DNA of 35,470 nt, taken from Woeseiaceae bacterium (GTDB lineage Bacteria > Pseudomonadota > Gammaproteobacteria > Steroidobacterales > Woeseiaceae). The position numbers were made by a program, and so were the translations under genes. Below are positions 27,902-35,470 of this stretch, in pieces. Positions within the stretch are counted from its first letter, which is position 1; each line of letters begins with the position of its first letter. The notes beneath the pieces were generated by a model. It had not been told where the DNA came from. It worked only from the letters and a program-made list of their open reading frames with translations, and made no database searches. The DNA lies in assembly GCA_028289545.1 (NCBI GenBank), contig JANQPG010000052.1:1-35470 (forward strand), given 5' to 3'.

Positions 27902-28094
27902 TAAACGGTCCTTCGAGTCTCGCGGCCCGCGTGTGCTGGCGGGCGCTCGATATGGAAATTCCCTTGCAGCGAGTCTAGCACCGCGCCGCACCGAGCCGTC
28001 GCGCGGAGTGTCAAAAGCGTGACTTGTTTCAAGTTTCGGCCGCGCTGGCGAAATCTTGAGCAAAAACAGAGCGTTTTCCGCGTCAGCAGAGCGA
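27902..28094. other. Gap upstream of the FimX-like gene
   Basis: Together with the efp promoter and leader this makes a 333-base stretch without a gene. On the minus strand it holds the AAGGA of the FimX-like gene, a perfect TTGACA (28014-28009) without a usable -10 at normal spacing, and a small ACTTG-TTT-CAAGT hairpin (28022-28034). Nothing else stands out. Confidence 0.4.
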
Positions 28095-28124
28095 TTGAGC
28101 ATTGATCGTGCGTTCCGGTATCAT
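28095..28124 (+). promoter_or_regulatory. Candidate efp promoter
   Basis: TTGAGC (28095-28100; 4 of 6) with an 18-base spacer to TATCAT (28119-28124; 5 of 6). The predicted transcript has a leader of about 100 bases before the efp ATG, containing a T7 run (28172-28178) and two TTCGAGCG copies. Confidence 0.5.
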
Positions 28125-28202
28125 TGCTTGAATTCCCTTTGTCACACCCACAAGCGACCGTGGCTTCGAGCGTTTTTTTGGCGTTTCGAGCGGGTCAGAA
28201 CA

Positions 28203-28234
28203 TAAGGAGCGAGCCGGCGACGCCGGCGAACACC
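28203..28234 (+). promoter_or_regulatory. efp ribosome-binding site separated from the ATG by a GC hairpin
   Basis: A strong TAAGGAG (28203-28209) ends 25 bases before the ATG, too far for normal use. GCCGGC-GAC-GCCGGC (28213-28227) folds between them; removing it from the linear path leaves a ten-base spacing. No other Shine-Dalgarno is seen. Confidence 0.5.
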
Positions 28235-28801
28235 ATGGCGAGTTACAGCACCAACGAATTTCGTTCCGGGCTGCGTATTCTCATTGATCAGGCACCCTGC
28301 GTGATCGTCGAAAACGAGTTCGTGAAGCCCGGCAAAGGTCAGGCGTTCAATCGAGTCAGGATCAAGAATCTCAAGACCGGCAAGACGGTCGACAAGACCT
28401 TCAAGTCGGGCGAGAGCGTCGAGGCGGCCGACGTGCTGGATACCGAGATGCAGTATCTTTATACCGACGGCGAGTTCTGGCACTTCATGGTGCCTGACAC
28501 CTTCGAGCAGTATGCGGCGGACGACGCCGCCGTAGGCGACGCCAAAGACTGGCTGTCGGACGGTGACGTTTGCCAGATCACGCTGTGGAACAACTCGCCG
28601 TTAATCGTCGCGGCGCCGAATTTTGTCGAGCTCGAAATCACCGAAACCGATCCCGGCGTAAAAGGCGATACGGCCAGCGGCGGCGTCAAGCCGGCCACCT
28701 TGTCGACGGGTGCCGTCGTGCGCGTGCCGCTGTTCGTGGATCAGGGTGAAGTCATTCGGGTCGACACGCGGTCGCGTGAGTACGTGTCCCGGGTCAAGTA
28801 G
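28235..28801 (+). CDS. efp: Elongation factor P
   Basis: The 188 residues equal E. coli EF-P, which rescues ribosomes stalled at proline stretches. [18 protein letters not shown] fixes the start; the in-frame extension to 28124 is leader. [10 protein letters not shown] carries Lys34 at the exact position that EpmA beta-lysylates, and an epmA gene lies two genes away on the other strand. Three beta-barrel domains are complete. Its 3' end overlaps the convergent fRMsr gene by eight bases. Confidence 0.96.
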   Translation: MASYSTNEFRSGLRILIDQAPCVIVENEFVKPGKGQAFNRVRIKNLKTGKTVDKTFKSGESVEAADVLDTEMQYLYTDGEFWHFMVPDTFEQYAADDAAVGDAKDWLSDGDVCQITLWNNSPLIVAAPNFVELEITETDPGVKGDTASGGVKPATLSTGAVVRVPLFVDQGEVIRVDTRSREYVSRVK

Positions 28802-29267
28802 CCCGGCCCACGGGGGCGAGCGTAGCCAGCAACAAACCGCACATCGCTTCGATGCCGGCCTGATCCTCTTCGCTGAATCGGTCGGCCAGCGGGCTGTCGA
28901 TATCGAGCACGCCGAGCAGCTTGTCGCCGAGGATCAGCGGCACCACGAGTTCGGATTTTGAAGCGATGTCGCAGGTAATGTGCCCCGGAAAAGCGTGGAC
29001 GTCCGGTACACGCTGCGTCTTACGGCTGGCCGCCGCCGTGCCGCATACGCCCTTGCCGACCGCTATGCGCGTAACGGCCGCGAGACCCTGAAACGGGCCC
29101 AGCACGAGTTCGTTGCCGCGTAGAACGTAAAAGCCCAGCCAGTTGACGTTGTCGAGACCGTTGTAGAGCACGGCAACGAAGTTTGCCGCGTTCGCCAGCA
29201 GGTCCTGTTCTTCTCCCAGCGTTTGCGCGAGCTGCGACTCGAGCAGTGCGTAATTGGTTTCAGTCAT
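28794..29267 (-). CDS. Free methionine-(R)-sulfoxide reductase (GAF domain)
   Basis: The 157 residues, from the ATG at 29267, are one GAF domain that reduces free Met-R-sulfoxide in the cytosol. [20 protein letters not shown] (C75), [16 protein letters not shown] (C99) and GVLDIDSP match the fRMsr (MsrC) family. Of the three family cysteines, the two in GVCG and HITCD are present; the one in the loop before them (ACVRI in E. coli) is replaced (AAVTRI). It overlaps epmA by eight bases upstream and efp by eight at its 3' end. Confidence 0.9.
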   Translation of the reverse strand: MTETNYALLESQLAQTLGEEQDLLANAANFVAVLYNGLDNVNWLGFYVLRGNELVLGPFQGLAAVTRIAVGKGVCGTAAASRKTQRVPDVHAFPGHITCDIASKSELVVPLILGDKLLGVLDIDSPLADRFSEEDQAGIEAMCGLLLATLAPVGRAT

Positions 29268-30231
29268 GTGCGGGTCCGGATCGAAGTGTAAGTACCTGGG
29301 CGATGTCGTCGACACCCTCGTAGATCATGTGCAGGCGCTCGAAACCGAGCGCTACACCTGCGCATTCTGGCAGGCCGTGTTCGAGCGCGGCAAGCAGAGC
29401 CTCGTCGATCGGCGTCACGGGCTGGTCGCGCCGCCGCCTGCGTTCGAGCTCGGCCGAGAAACGCCGCCGCTGTTCGTTTGCGTCGAGCAGCTCGACGTAG
29501 CCGTTGGCGAGTTCGACGTCTCCGAGGAAGATCTCGAAGCGCAGCGCAAAGCGAGTATCTTCCGGGTCGAGCCGTGCAAGCGCGGCCTGCGACGACGGGT
29601 AGTGACTCAGGATCGTCAGGCTCTGGCCGTCGAAAGCCGGGGTAATCCGCGAGCTCAGCAGCAAATCCAGCCAGGCGTCGCGGTCGGCGCCCAACGATCC
29701 CTTGAGGTGCTCGTCAGCACCGGCGGCGGCAGCGAGCGCTTCAGTGTCGTCGTCCAGAACGTCGATCCCGAGTTCCGCGGCGAAGGCATCCGCGTACCGC
29801 AGATGACGGGCGTTGGACGCGAGTTCGGGTCGCTCCAGAACCTCGGCAATCAGCGCGGAGGTCTCGTTGGCCAGTGCCGTCAGGTCGAAGCCGCGCCGAT
29901 ACCACTCGATCAGCGTAAACTCGGGTTCGTGTCTGCGACCCTGTTCGCCGCCGCGAAACACCCGGGCAATGCAGAAAATGTCCGGGTAGCCGCCGGCCAG
30001 GAGGCGCTTCATGGCGAACTCGGGGGACGTATGCAGAAAGCGAGGCGCGCCGCGAGCAGTTGCCGGACCGACTACGAGCGATTCGATGTTGGGGTCGCAG
30101 CCGGCTGCTTCGTTGAGCGCAGGCACGTCCACTTCGAGTACCTGGCGTTCCGCGAAAAACCGCCGCACCGCTGCGAGGCGCTCAGCACGCCGACGAGCGG
30201 TCTCGGGGCCGGAACTCGGTTGCCAGCGCAT
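29260..30231 (-). CDS. epmA: EF-P--(R)-beta-lysine ligase EpmA (GenX/PoxA)
   Basis: The 323 residues (E. coli 325) are a class II lysyl-tRNA-synthetase catalytic core without the anticodon-binding domain. HTSPEFAMKRLLAGG, CIARVFRGGEQGRRHEPEFTLIEWYR (motif 2) and GVALGFERLHMI (motif 3) are clear. EpmA attaches beta-lysine, made by EpmB, to Lys34 of EF-P; epmB is not in this window. The start is the ATG at 30231, eight bases after the psd stop. It is co-linear with psd upstream and fRMsr downstream. Confidence 0.94.
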   Translation of the reverse strand: MRWQPSSGPETARRRAERLAAVRRFFAERQVLEVDVPALNEAAGCDPNIESLVVGPATARGAPRFLHTSPEFAMKRLLAGGYPDIFCIARVFRGGEQGRRHEPEFTLIEWYRRGFDLTALANETSALIAEVLERPELASNARHLRYADAFAAELGIDVLDDDTEALAAAAGADEHLKGSLGADRDAWLDLLLSSRITPAFDGQSLTILSHYPSSQAALARLDPEDTRFALRFEIFLGDVELANGYVELLDANEQRRRFSAELERRRRRDQPVTPIDEALLAALEHGLPECAGVALGFERLHMIYEGVDDIAQVLTLRSGPAHD

Positions 30232-30239
30232 CGTGTCGG

Positions 30240-31094
30240 TCAGTTGAGGCGCGTGCCTATGCGTTGGCCCATGCGCAGCGTTGCGCCCGCACGGAGCGCG
30301 TCGTCCCACTCGGCGCTACCGTCGGGCAGCAGCAGGATAACGGTCGAACCCATGTTGAACCAGCCGAGTAAATCGCCCGCCTCGAGCGCTCGCGGATGTG
30401 TACCCGGTTCGATGGATTCGCTGCTGCCGCGTCGGCGTGGGCGAATCTCCCCGGTCCACGGCGTGCTGATGCTGCCGACATTGAGCGCGCCGACAAATAC
30501 GAGCGCCGCGGGCCCGTCGGCGGTATCGAAATGCATGACCAGTCGCTCGTTGCGGGCAAACAGGCGCGGAAGATACTTCGCCGTGGCGGCGTTGACGCTA
30601 AACAGATCGCCGGGCACGTAATGCAGCGCATCGAGCGCACCTGCGAGCGGCGCGTGCACGCGGTGGTAGTTATAGGGGGCAAGATAGATGGTTGCGAAGC
30701 GGCCGTTTTCGAAAGTACGGGCACGATCCGTGTCCAGGAACAGGAGGTCGGCAACGCTGTACTGGCGGCCTTTTGCCTGGAATATGTGATCGCCTTCGAT
30801 GCGGCCCGCGGCGCTGACGGTGCCGTCGACCGGCGAGACGATGGCCCGTGCTTCTTCGGCGATCGGCCGTGCGTCGGCCTCGAGGGCGCGGGTAAAGAAT
30901 GCATTGAAGCTGGCGAAACCGTCGGGCACCGGTTCGCGAACGCCTTCCAGATCGACGTCGTACAGCTTAACGAACCGTTCGATCAAGGCGTTCTTGACGC
31001 GGACGGAGCGCGATCGGGCCAGCCGGTGCACCAGCGCGGTCAGGGCGTAGCGCGGCAACAGGTACTGCAGGAATACGAACAGGCGTTCGCGCAT
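30240..31094 (-). CDS. psd: Phosphatidylserine decarboxylase proenzyme
   Basis: The 284 residues fit Psd, which makes phosphatidylethanolamine at the inner membrane. FNAFFTRALEADARPI, SPVDGTVSAAG, YNYHRVHAP and the C-terminal self-cleavage site are present. That site reads MGST, with Ser250 as the pyruvoyl precursor, in place of the commoner LGST. The N-terminus MRERLFVFLQYLLPRYALT sets the ATG at 31094. It lies five bases after the copper-chaperone gene and eight before epmA. The psd-epmA pairing is also seen in enteric bacteria. Confidence 0.95.
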   Translation of the reverse strand: MRERLFVFLQYLLPRYALTALVHRLARSRSVRVKNALIERFVKLYDVDLEGVREPVPDGFASFNAFFTRALEADARPIAEEARAIVSPVDGTVSAAGRIEGDHIFQAKGRQYSVADLLFLDTDRARTFENGRFATIYLAPYNYHRVHAPLAGALDALHYVPGDLFSVNAATAKYLPRLFARNERLVMHFDTADGPAALVFVGALNVGSISTPWTGEIRPRRRGSSESIEPGTHPRALEAGDLLGWFNMGSTVILLLPDGSAEWDDALRAGATLRMGQRIGTRLN

Positions 31095-31099
31095 GATGC

Positions 31100-31519
31100 T
31101 CAGTCGCTTGCAACCTGCGTGTTGACGCTCAGCAGCAGGGTGTCCCCGCTGTAGAGCCTGAGTTCTACGGTCTCGAGTGACGCCTCGACGGGGCGCATCA
31201 ACATCAGGTGTTTGCCGCCGCGCTCGAGTTTCAGCGTCGTGCCCGGAGCAATGACCAGTGCGTCGACCGGGCGCATGCGAGAGACCCCGTCGACCGTTGT
31301 GGTTTCGTGCAGCTCGACGGCTTCGAACTGAGGACTTTCGGCGCGCGTGATCCTGACCGCGTCTCCGGTGTTGTTGTGGATCTCGAAGTAGCCGGCGCTC
31401 ATGTTCATGCCCGGACGGGGCGGCGTTACCTCCAGTCCGTACACGACCAGCGGACTGTCGTCCGCCGGTCCGCAGGCGGACAGCAGGCACAGCGAGAGCA
31501 GGAGCGGAAGAGACCTCAT
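31100..31519 (-). CDS. PCu(A)C-type periplasmic copper chaperone (lipoprotein)
   Basis: The 139 residues begin with a lipoprotein signal (LSAC, lipidated Cys16). The copper site H71-x10-M82-x21-H104-x-M106 fits the family formula exactly. PCu(A)C delivers Cu(I) to the CuA centre of cytochrome oxidase, working with SCO1, which is encoded directly upstream with an ATGA overlap. psd follows after five bases. Confidence 0.93.
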   Translation of the reverse strand: MRSLPLLLSLCLLSACGPADDSPLVVYGLEVTPPRPGMNMSAGYFEIHNNTGDAVRITRAESPQFEAVELHETTTVDGVSRMRPVDALVIAPGTTLKLERGGKHLMLMRPVEASLETVELRLYSGDTLLLSVNTQVASD

Positions 31520-32139
31520 GTCTGGCTCGTGACGATCGGCAGGTCGTGAACGTAGTCCGCTGCATTGTGGGGTCCGGAGAACAGCGCATGGAAACGGCCC
31601 TCCGGATCGACCAGCAGCACAACCGACGAGTGATCGACCGTGTAGCTGCCGTTTTCCAGCGGCACCCTGTTGAAATACACGAACAAGGGTTCCGTCAGCT
31701 CACGAATGGAGGCTTCGGGACCCGTTAGCGCCAGGTTGCCTTCGCCGAAGTAGTTAATGTATTCGGCGAGTTTTTCCGGTGTATCGCGTTCCGGGTCGAC
31801 GCTGACCAACACGATTCTTGGCGGCGTGCCGGCATAGGACTCGGCGAGTTCCTTGCGTGCGCTCGACAGCGTAGCCAGCGTTGTCGGGCAAATGTCCGGG
31901 CAGTGCGTAAAGCCGAAAAACACGAGGTTCCACTGCCCTTCGAGGAAGCTTCGGTCGCGTTCGGCGCCAGTGTGGTCCGTCAGCGAGAACTCGGGCAGCG
32001 TCTGCGGTTCCGGCAGCACGGTCGCAACCCGCGGTGCGGCGGCCATTGCGGTCCCACCCGAGCGATCCCCGTTGAGAGCAAGCAAAGTCCCCGCCGCCAG
32101 CGCGGCAATGAGAATAGCAATCAGCAGTGTTCGATTCAT
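31516..32139 (-). CDS. SCO1/SenC family copper-binding thioredoxin-fold protein
   Basis: The 207 residues start with one membrane-anchor helix (about 4-22), after which a thioredoxin fold faces the periplasm. The copper ligands are C80 and C84 (CPDIC) and H170 (VDHSSVVLLVDP). SCO proteins reduce or metallate the CuA site of cytochrome oxidase. The ATG at 32139 is preceded in frame by about 46 codons of unlikely composition. It leads the minus-strand run SCO1-PCu(A)C-psd-epmA-fRMsr. Confidence 0.93.
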   Translation of the reverse strand: MNRTLLIAILIAALAAGTLLALNGDRSGGTAMAAAPRVATVLPEPQTLPEFSLTDHTGAERDRSFLEGQWNLVFFGFTHCPDICPTTLATLSSARKELAESYAGTPPRIVLVSVDPERDTPEKLAEYINYFGEGNLALTGPEASIRELTEPLFVYFNRVPLENGSYTVDHSSVVLLVDPEGRFHALFSGPHNAADYVHDLPIVTSQT

Positions 32140-32195
32140 CGTTGTCCACCAGGCTCCTGAGAAGCGGTTTGACCAAAGGTTCCAGGTAATCAGTT

Positions 32196-32212
32196 GAGGG
32201 CGCGTTGCCCTC
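32196..32212. other. Six-bp stem-loop in the SCO1-prmB divergent gap
   Basis: GAGGGC, loop GCGTT, GCCCTC. The 185-base gap also holds TTGACC at 32169-32174 without a good -10. No firm promoter for either gene can be named. Confidence 0.3.
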
Positions 32213-32324
32213 GCGCGGCCGGATCCCGGTTTTCCCCGGGTTCGGCGCTGGCTGTGAGCGATCGGGAGGCGCCGCACAGAGAAACAACTCCGATTCTACC
32301 GTGCTCGTGATAGATTTGCGCGCC

Positions 32325-33203
32325 ATGCGTGTGAAGCCACTCATAGACGACATTGCACGCCGCTTTGCCGCGGCGGAGCTTGTCTACGGTCACGGCACGG
32401 ACAATCCGCTCGATGAGGCCGCCTGGCTCGTCTACGCTGTTGCCGGGATCGATCACTCGGCGGATCCCGCGGAAGCTTACGCCCGCGCCGTCGATCCGCG
32501 GGCGCTGGCGGAAATAGAGCGTCTGGCCGAGGCGCGCGTAACCCAGAGGATTCCGCTTGCGTACCTGCTGCGTGAGGCATGGTTTGCCGGCCGGCGGTTT
32601 TTCGTCGACGAGCGAGTGCTGATCCCCCGCTCTCCGTTTGCCGAGCTGATCGAAGATCGGTTTGCGCCCTGGCTGCCGCGAGAGCCGCAGCGCATCCTGG
32701 ATCTCGGTACGGGCAGCGGCTGTATCGCGATTGCGCTCGCCGAGGTTTTTCCGTCTGCCGATGTCGACGCGGTCGACGTATCGGCTGATGCGCTGGCTGT
32801 AGCGGCGGTCAACGTTGCCCGCTACGAGCTGGGCGAGCGGTTGACGTTGATCGAATCCGATCTGTTTTCGGGGCTCGAGGCGCAGCGCTACGACTTGGTT
32901 GCCTCCAATCCGCCTTACGTCGACCAGAGCGACATGGAAAGCCTGACGGTCGAGTTCCGTCACGAACCGTCACTCGGTCTTGCGGCCGGCGACGATGGTC
33001 TTTCCTGCGTCGACCGCATTCTCAAAGATGCGTCGCGTTTTCTCGCGGATGATGGAATACTCGTGTGCGAAGTAGGCAACAGTCGGCCGGCGCTCGAAGC
33101 AAAGTATCCTCACGCTCCGTTCGTCTGGCTGGAATTCGAGCACGGCGGGCAGGGAGTATTCCTCATCGACCGCGCCGGACTCGATGCGGGCTTGACTTCG
33201 TAG
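32325..33203 (+). CDS. prmB: 50S ribosomal protein L3 N5-glutamine methyltransferase
   Basis: The protein has 292 residues. AAELVYGHGTDNPLDEAAWLV near the N-terminus marks PrmB and separates it from PrmC. The SAM site LDLGTGSGCIAIALAE, DAVDVSADALAVAAVN and the catalytic NPPYVD follow, with FRHEPSLGLAAGDDGL near the end. It methylates a glutamine of L3 during ribosome assembly. The ATG at 32325 is chosen by alignment of this motif order to E. coli, which has a slightly longer N-terminus. aroC follows after 72 bases, the usual prmB-aroC order. Confidence 0.93.
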   Translation: MRVKPLIDDIARRFAAAELVYGHGTDNPLDEAAWLVYAVAGIDHSADPAEAYARAVDPRALAEIERLAEARVTQRIPLAYLLREAWFAGRRFFVDERVLIPRSPFAELIEDRFAPWLPREPQRILDLGTGSGCIAIALAEVFPSADVDAVDVSADALAVAAVNVARYELGERLTLIESDLFSGLEAQRYDLVASNPPYVDQSDMESLTVEFRHEPSLGLAAGDDGLSCVDRILKDASRFLADDGILVCEVGNSRPALEAKYPHAPFVWLEFEHGGQGVFLIDRAGLDAGLTS

Positions 33204-33206
33204 GTC

Positions 33207-33220
33207 CCGAAACGTTTCGG
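33207..33220. other. Perfect 14-bp palindrome between prmB and aroC
   Basis: CCGAAACGTTTCGG just after the prmB stop codon, with a further partial copy (GTTTTCGG) about ten bases on. It may be a weak terminator or a protein site. Confidence 0.35.
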
Positions 33221-33275
33221 ACGAATCGTTTTCGGACCGGTCTTCGAGCAGGCGGGCAACAGGCAGGCAACTTAA

Positions 33276-34367
33276 GTGTCGGGCAACAGTTTCGGAACAA
33301 ACTTTATTGTCACCACGTTTGGCGAAAGTCACGGTGTGGCGCTGGGCGCCGTTATCGATGGCTGTCCGCCCGGCATGCCGCTCGATGCTGCGGATATTCA
33401 GCACGATCTCGATCGTCGCCGGCCCGGACGTTCCCGGCACACGACGCAGCGCAACGAACCCGACCAGGTGCGTATTCTGTCGGGCGTTTTCGAGGGCCTG
33501 ACGACGGGCACGCCGATTGGCCTCATGATCGAGAACACCGATCAGAGGTCGAAGGACTACGGCGATATCAAGGACAAGTTTCGTCCCGGCCACGCCGACT
33601 ACACTTATCATCAGAAATACGGCATTCGCGATTATCGCGGCGGCGGCCGCTCATCGGCGCGCGAAACCAGCATGCGCGTCGCCGCCGGCGCCGTGGCCCG
33701 CAAATATCTGCAACAGCGGCTGGGCGTTACGATTACCGGCTACCTGTCGCAGCTGGGGCCGATACGCCTTGATGCCGTCGACCTGTCGATCGTCGACGAC
33801 AATCCGTTTTTCTGCGCCGACCCCGCGCGCCTCGATGAACTGTCTCAGTTCATGGACGAGCTGCGCGAGGAGGGCGATTCGATCGGCGCGCGAATCAGCG
33901 TGCTGGCGTCCGGTTTGCCGCCCGGCCTGGGTGAGCCGGTGTTCGACAAGCTCGAGGCGGACGTGGCCAAGGGGCTCATGAGCATCAATGCCGTAAAAGG
34001 CGTGGAGCTGGGCGCCGGCTTCGCCGCTGTCGAGCAACGCGGCAGTCAGCACCGCGACGAGATAGGGCCGGACGGTTTCAGCAAGAACGACGCGGGTGGA
34101 ACGCTCGGCGGGATTTCGTCCGGTCAGGATCTCCTGGCCAGCATAGCGCTCAAGCCGACGAGCAGCATCAGTGTGCCGGGCAAGACGATCGATCGTTCCG
34201 GTCAGGAGACTCGCATCGTGACCAAAGGCCGCCACGATCCCTGCGTCGGCCTCCGCGCAACGCCAATTGCCGAAGCCATGGTGGCGCTCGTTTTGATCGA
34301 CCACTATTTGCGGCACCGCGCTCAGAACGCGGACGTCAGCACAGACACGCCCGTCATCACGGCATGA
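33276..34367 (+). CDS. aroC: Chorismate synthase
   Basis: The 363 residues start at a GTG (33276) reading [20 protein letters not shown], the family N-terminus. [35 protein letters not shown] and [15 protein letters not shown] are further signatures. AroC eliminates phosphate from EPSP to give chorismate and needs reduced FMN, which the riboflavin genes of this window ultimately supply. It is followed after 51 bases by asd. Confidence 0.96.
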   Translation: MSGNSFGTNFIVTTFGESHGVALGAVIDGCPPGMPLDAADIQHDLDRRRPGRSRHTTQRNEPDQVRILSGVFEGLTTGTPIGLMIENTDQRSKDYGDIKDKFRPGHADYTYHQKYGIRDYRGGGRSSARETSMRVAAGAVARKYLQQRLGVTITGYLSQLGPIRLDAVDLSIVDDNPFFCADPARLDELSQFMDELREEGDSIGARISVLASGLPPGLGEPVFDKLEADVAKGLMSINAVKGVELGAGFAAVEQRGSQHRDEIGPDGFSKNDAGGTLGGISSGQDLLASIALKPTSSISVPGKTIDRSGQETRIVTKGRHDPCVGLRATPIAEAMVALVLIDHYLRHRAQNADVSTDTPVITA

Positions 34368-34375
34368 GTACATAA

Positions 34376-34396
34376 GCCCCTGCGAGCCTGCGGGGC
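34376..34396. other. GC-rich hairpin between aroC and asd
   Basis: GCCCC-T-GC pairs with GCGGGGC around a short loop, with one bulged T. No T-run follows, so terminator function is doubtful. Confidence 0.3.
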
Positions 34397-34418
34397 AGAC
34401 CAAGACAGGAATCCTCCA

Positions 34419-35441
34419 ATGCCCAAAACCTTCGATGTTGCCGTTGTCGGCGCCACTGGCGTCGTCGGCGAAGCCATGCTGGATATCCTCGCCGAGCGCA
34501 AGTTTCCGGTGGGTGAGTTGTACGCACTGGCCAGTGAGCGCTCACTGGGTAAGAGTGTGCGCTTCGGAAACCGCGAACTCGATGTGGAGAATCTTGCCGA
34601 GTTCGATTTTTCCAAGGCGGCCATTGCGCTGTTTTCGGCGGGCGGTTCGGTGTCGGCGGAGTATGCGCCCAAGGCCGCCGCGGCCGGCTGTGTCGTCATC
34701 GACAACACCTCGCACTTCCGCTACGACGACGACATTCCGCTGGTGGTCCCGGAAGTCAACGCCGACGCCATTTCTCGCTACACCGATCGCGGCATCATTG
34801 CCAATCCGAACTGTTCGACGATTCAGATGCTCGTGGCGCTCAAACCGATCCACGACGCGGCCGGGATCGAGCGCATTAACGTGTCCACCTACCAGGCCGT
34901 TTCCGGCGCGGGGCGCAGCGCGGTCGAGGAGCTCGTGCGGCAGACCACGACGCTTCTGAACGGCCGGCCTCTCGAAATAGAGGGCGACACAAAACAGATT
35001 GCGTTCAACGCAATCCCGCACATCGACGCCTTCCAGGACAACCGCTACACGAAGGAAGAGATGAAGATGGTCTGGGAAACACAAAAAATCCTGGGTGACG
35101 AGCACGTGCGCGTCAACGCGACCGCGGTGCGGATTCCGGCGTTTTTTGGGCATTCCGAGGCCATCAACGTCGAGACGCGCGACAAGCTCACCGCAGCGGA
35201 TGCGACGGCGCTGCTCGAGGCCGCGCCCGGGGTCGAAGTTCTCGACGGAACCCAAACCGGCGAATATCCGACAGCCGTCACAGAAAGCTCCGGCCATGAC
35301 CCTGTATATGTAGGCAGAATTCGAGATGACATATCTCACCCACAAGCAATCAATTTATGGGTGGTTGCCGATAACATACGTAAGGGCGCGGCTCTAAATA
35401 GCGTCCAAATTGCTGAAATATTGGCGAAAAACCATTTATAA
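34419..35441 (+). CDS. asd: Aspartate-semialdehyde dehydrogenase
   Basis: The 340 residues catalyse the NADPH-dependent step to aspartate semialdehyde, the branch point for lysine/diaminopimelate, threonine and methionine. VVGATGVVGEAML is the NADP-binding loop, C132 in NPNCSTIQM the catalytic cysteine. AGGA lies nine bases before the ATG. The protein is complete and conserved to its end, but from about base 35291 the DNA becomes AT-rich and uses codons (AGA, ATA, TTA, CTA) that the rest of the window avoids. Confidence 0.95.
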   Translation: MPKTFDVAVVGATGVVGEAMLDILAERKFPVGELYALASERSLGKSVRFGNRELDVENLAEFDFSKAAIALFSAGGSVSAEYAPKAAAAGCVVIDNTSHFRYDDDIPLVVPEVNADAISRYTDRGIIANPNCSTIQMLVALKPIHDAAGIERINVSTYQAVSGAGRSAVEELVRQTTTLLNGRPLEIEGDTKQIAFNAIPHIDAFQDNRYTKEEMKMVWETQKILGDEHVRVNATAVRIPAFFGHSEAINVETRDKLTAADATALLEAAPGVEVLDGTQTGEYPTAVTESSGHDPVYVGRIRDDISHPQAINLWVVADNIRKGAALNSVQIAEILAKNHL

Positions 35442-35470
35442 GCTATAGTTCGGCGGCAAATGGATTTGCC

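Noticed and set aside
28009..28014. Perfect TTGACA upstream of the FimX-like gene
   Set aside because: The nearest -10-like sequence (TAGACT) is 31 bases away, so no normal promoter can be built from it.
27902..28102. N-terminal extension of the FimX-like protein from an ATG at 28102
   Set aside because: The added 67 residues are Arg/Pro-rich without domain character, while the TTG at 27901 has AAGGA at the right distance directly before the receiver domain.
32158..32175. Third copy of the 32-bp motif (GAGAAGCGGTTTGACC) before SCO1
   Set aside because: Only about nine consecutive bases match, and the AAAAT core and CGCCGC end are missing.

Overview
The window is a GC-rich (about 60% or more), gene-dense chromosomal segment. 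Gene content and local order point to a gammaproteobacterium: glyA-nrdR-ribD-ribE-ribBX-ribH-nusB-thiL-pgpA, prmB-aroC-asd, parE/parC, and EF-P with Lys34 plus EpmA. The family cannot be fixed from sequence alone; a marine lineage of the Chromatiales/Woeseiales kind would fit but is a guess. No rRNA, tRNA, CRISPR array, prophage or insertion sequence with a transposase was seen.

Layout. 1-3.9 kb: a membrane protein cut by the window edge (+), then three minus-strand genes (a zinc-ribbon/DUF4145-like protein, a small membrane protein, the ribosome-associated ABC-F ATPase EttA). 3.9-12.3 kb: a plus-strand block with a histone-deacetylase-family hydrolase, then glyA, nrdR, ribD, ribE, ribBX, ribH, nusB, thiL and pgpA, most of them touching or overlapping. 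The ribH-nusB junction is filled by a 267-bp element of three nested perfect inverted repeats (10183-10449). 12.3-13.6 kb: a Ser/Thr kinase fused to a cyclic-nucleotide-binding domain. 13.8-16.5 kb: a PEBP (YbhB-type) protein (-), an exported M20 amidohydrolase (+), then xseB and a four-helix membrane protein (-). 16.7-19.2 kb: a rubrerythrin / Fe-S oxidoreductase / DUF3501 module behind a good sigma70 promoter with two Fur-family-like 7-1-7 operators. 19.3-23.5 kb: parE and parC (topoisomerase IV).

23.5-28 kb (-): a FimX-like REC-PAS-GGDEF-EAL protein with degenerate catalytic motifs, followed by a FimV/HubP-like peptidoglycan-binding membrane protein. A consensus CRP/Vfr-type site lies between them. 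This looks like a polar type IV pilus control pair. 28.2-32.1 kb: efp (+), then a minus-strand run SCO1 / PCu(A)C / psd / epmA / fRMsr, so EF-P and its lysylation enzyme EpmA sit two genes apart. 32.3-35.4 kb: prmB, aroC and asd (+). The last 150-odd bases of asd are abruptly AT-rich.

The least explained signals are the three-way-junction element at the ribH-nusB junction, the 32-bp motif shared by the ybhB-like and xseB upstream regions, the dual operator in front of the rubrerythrin operon, the consensus CRP site between the FimX-like and FimV-like genes, and the composition break in asd. All functional calls come from reading the protein sequences by eye; no database search was run.
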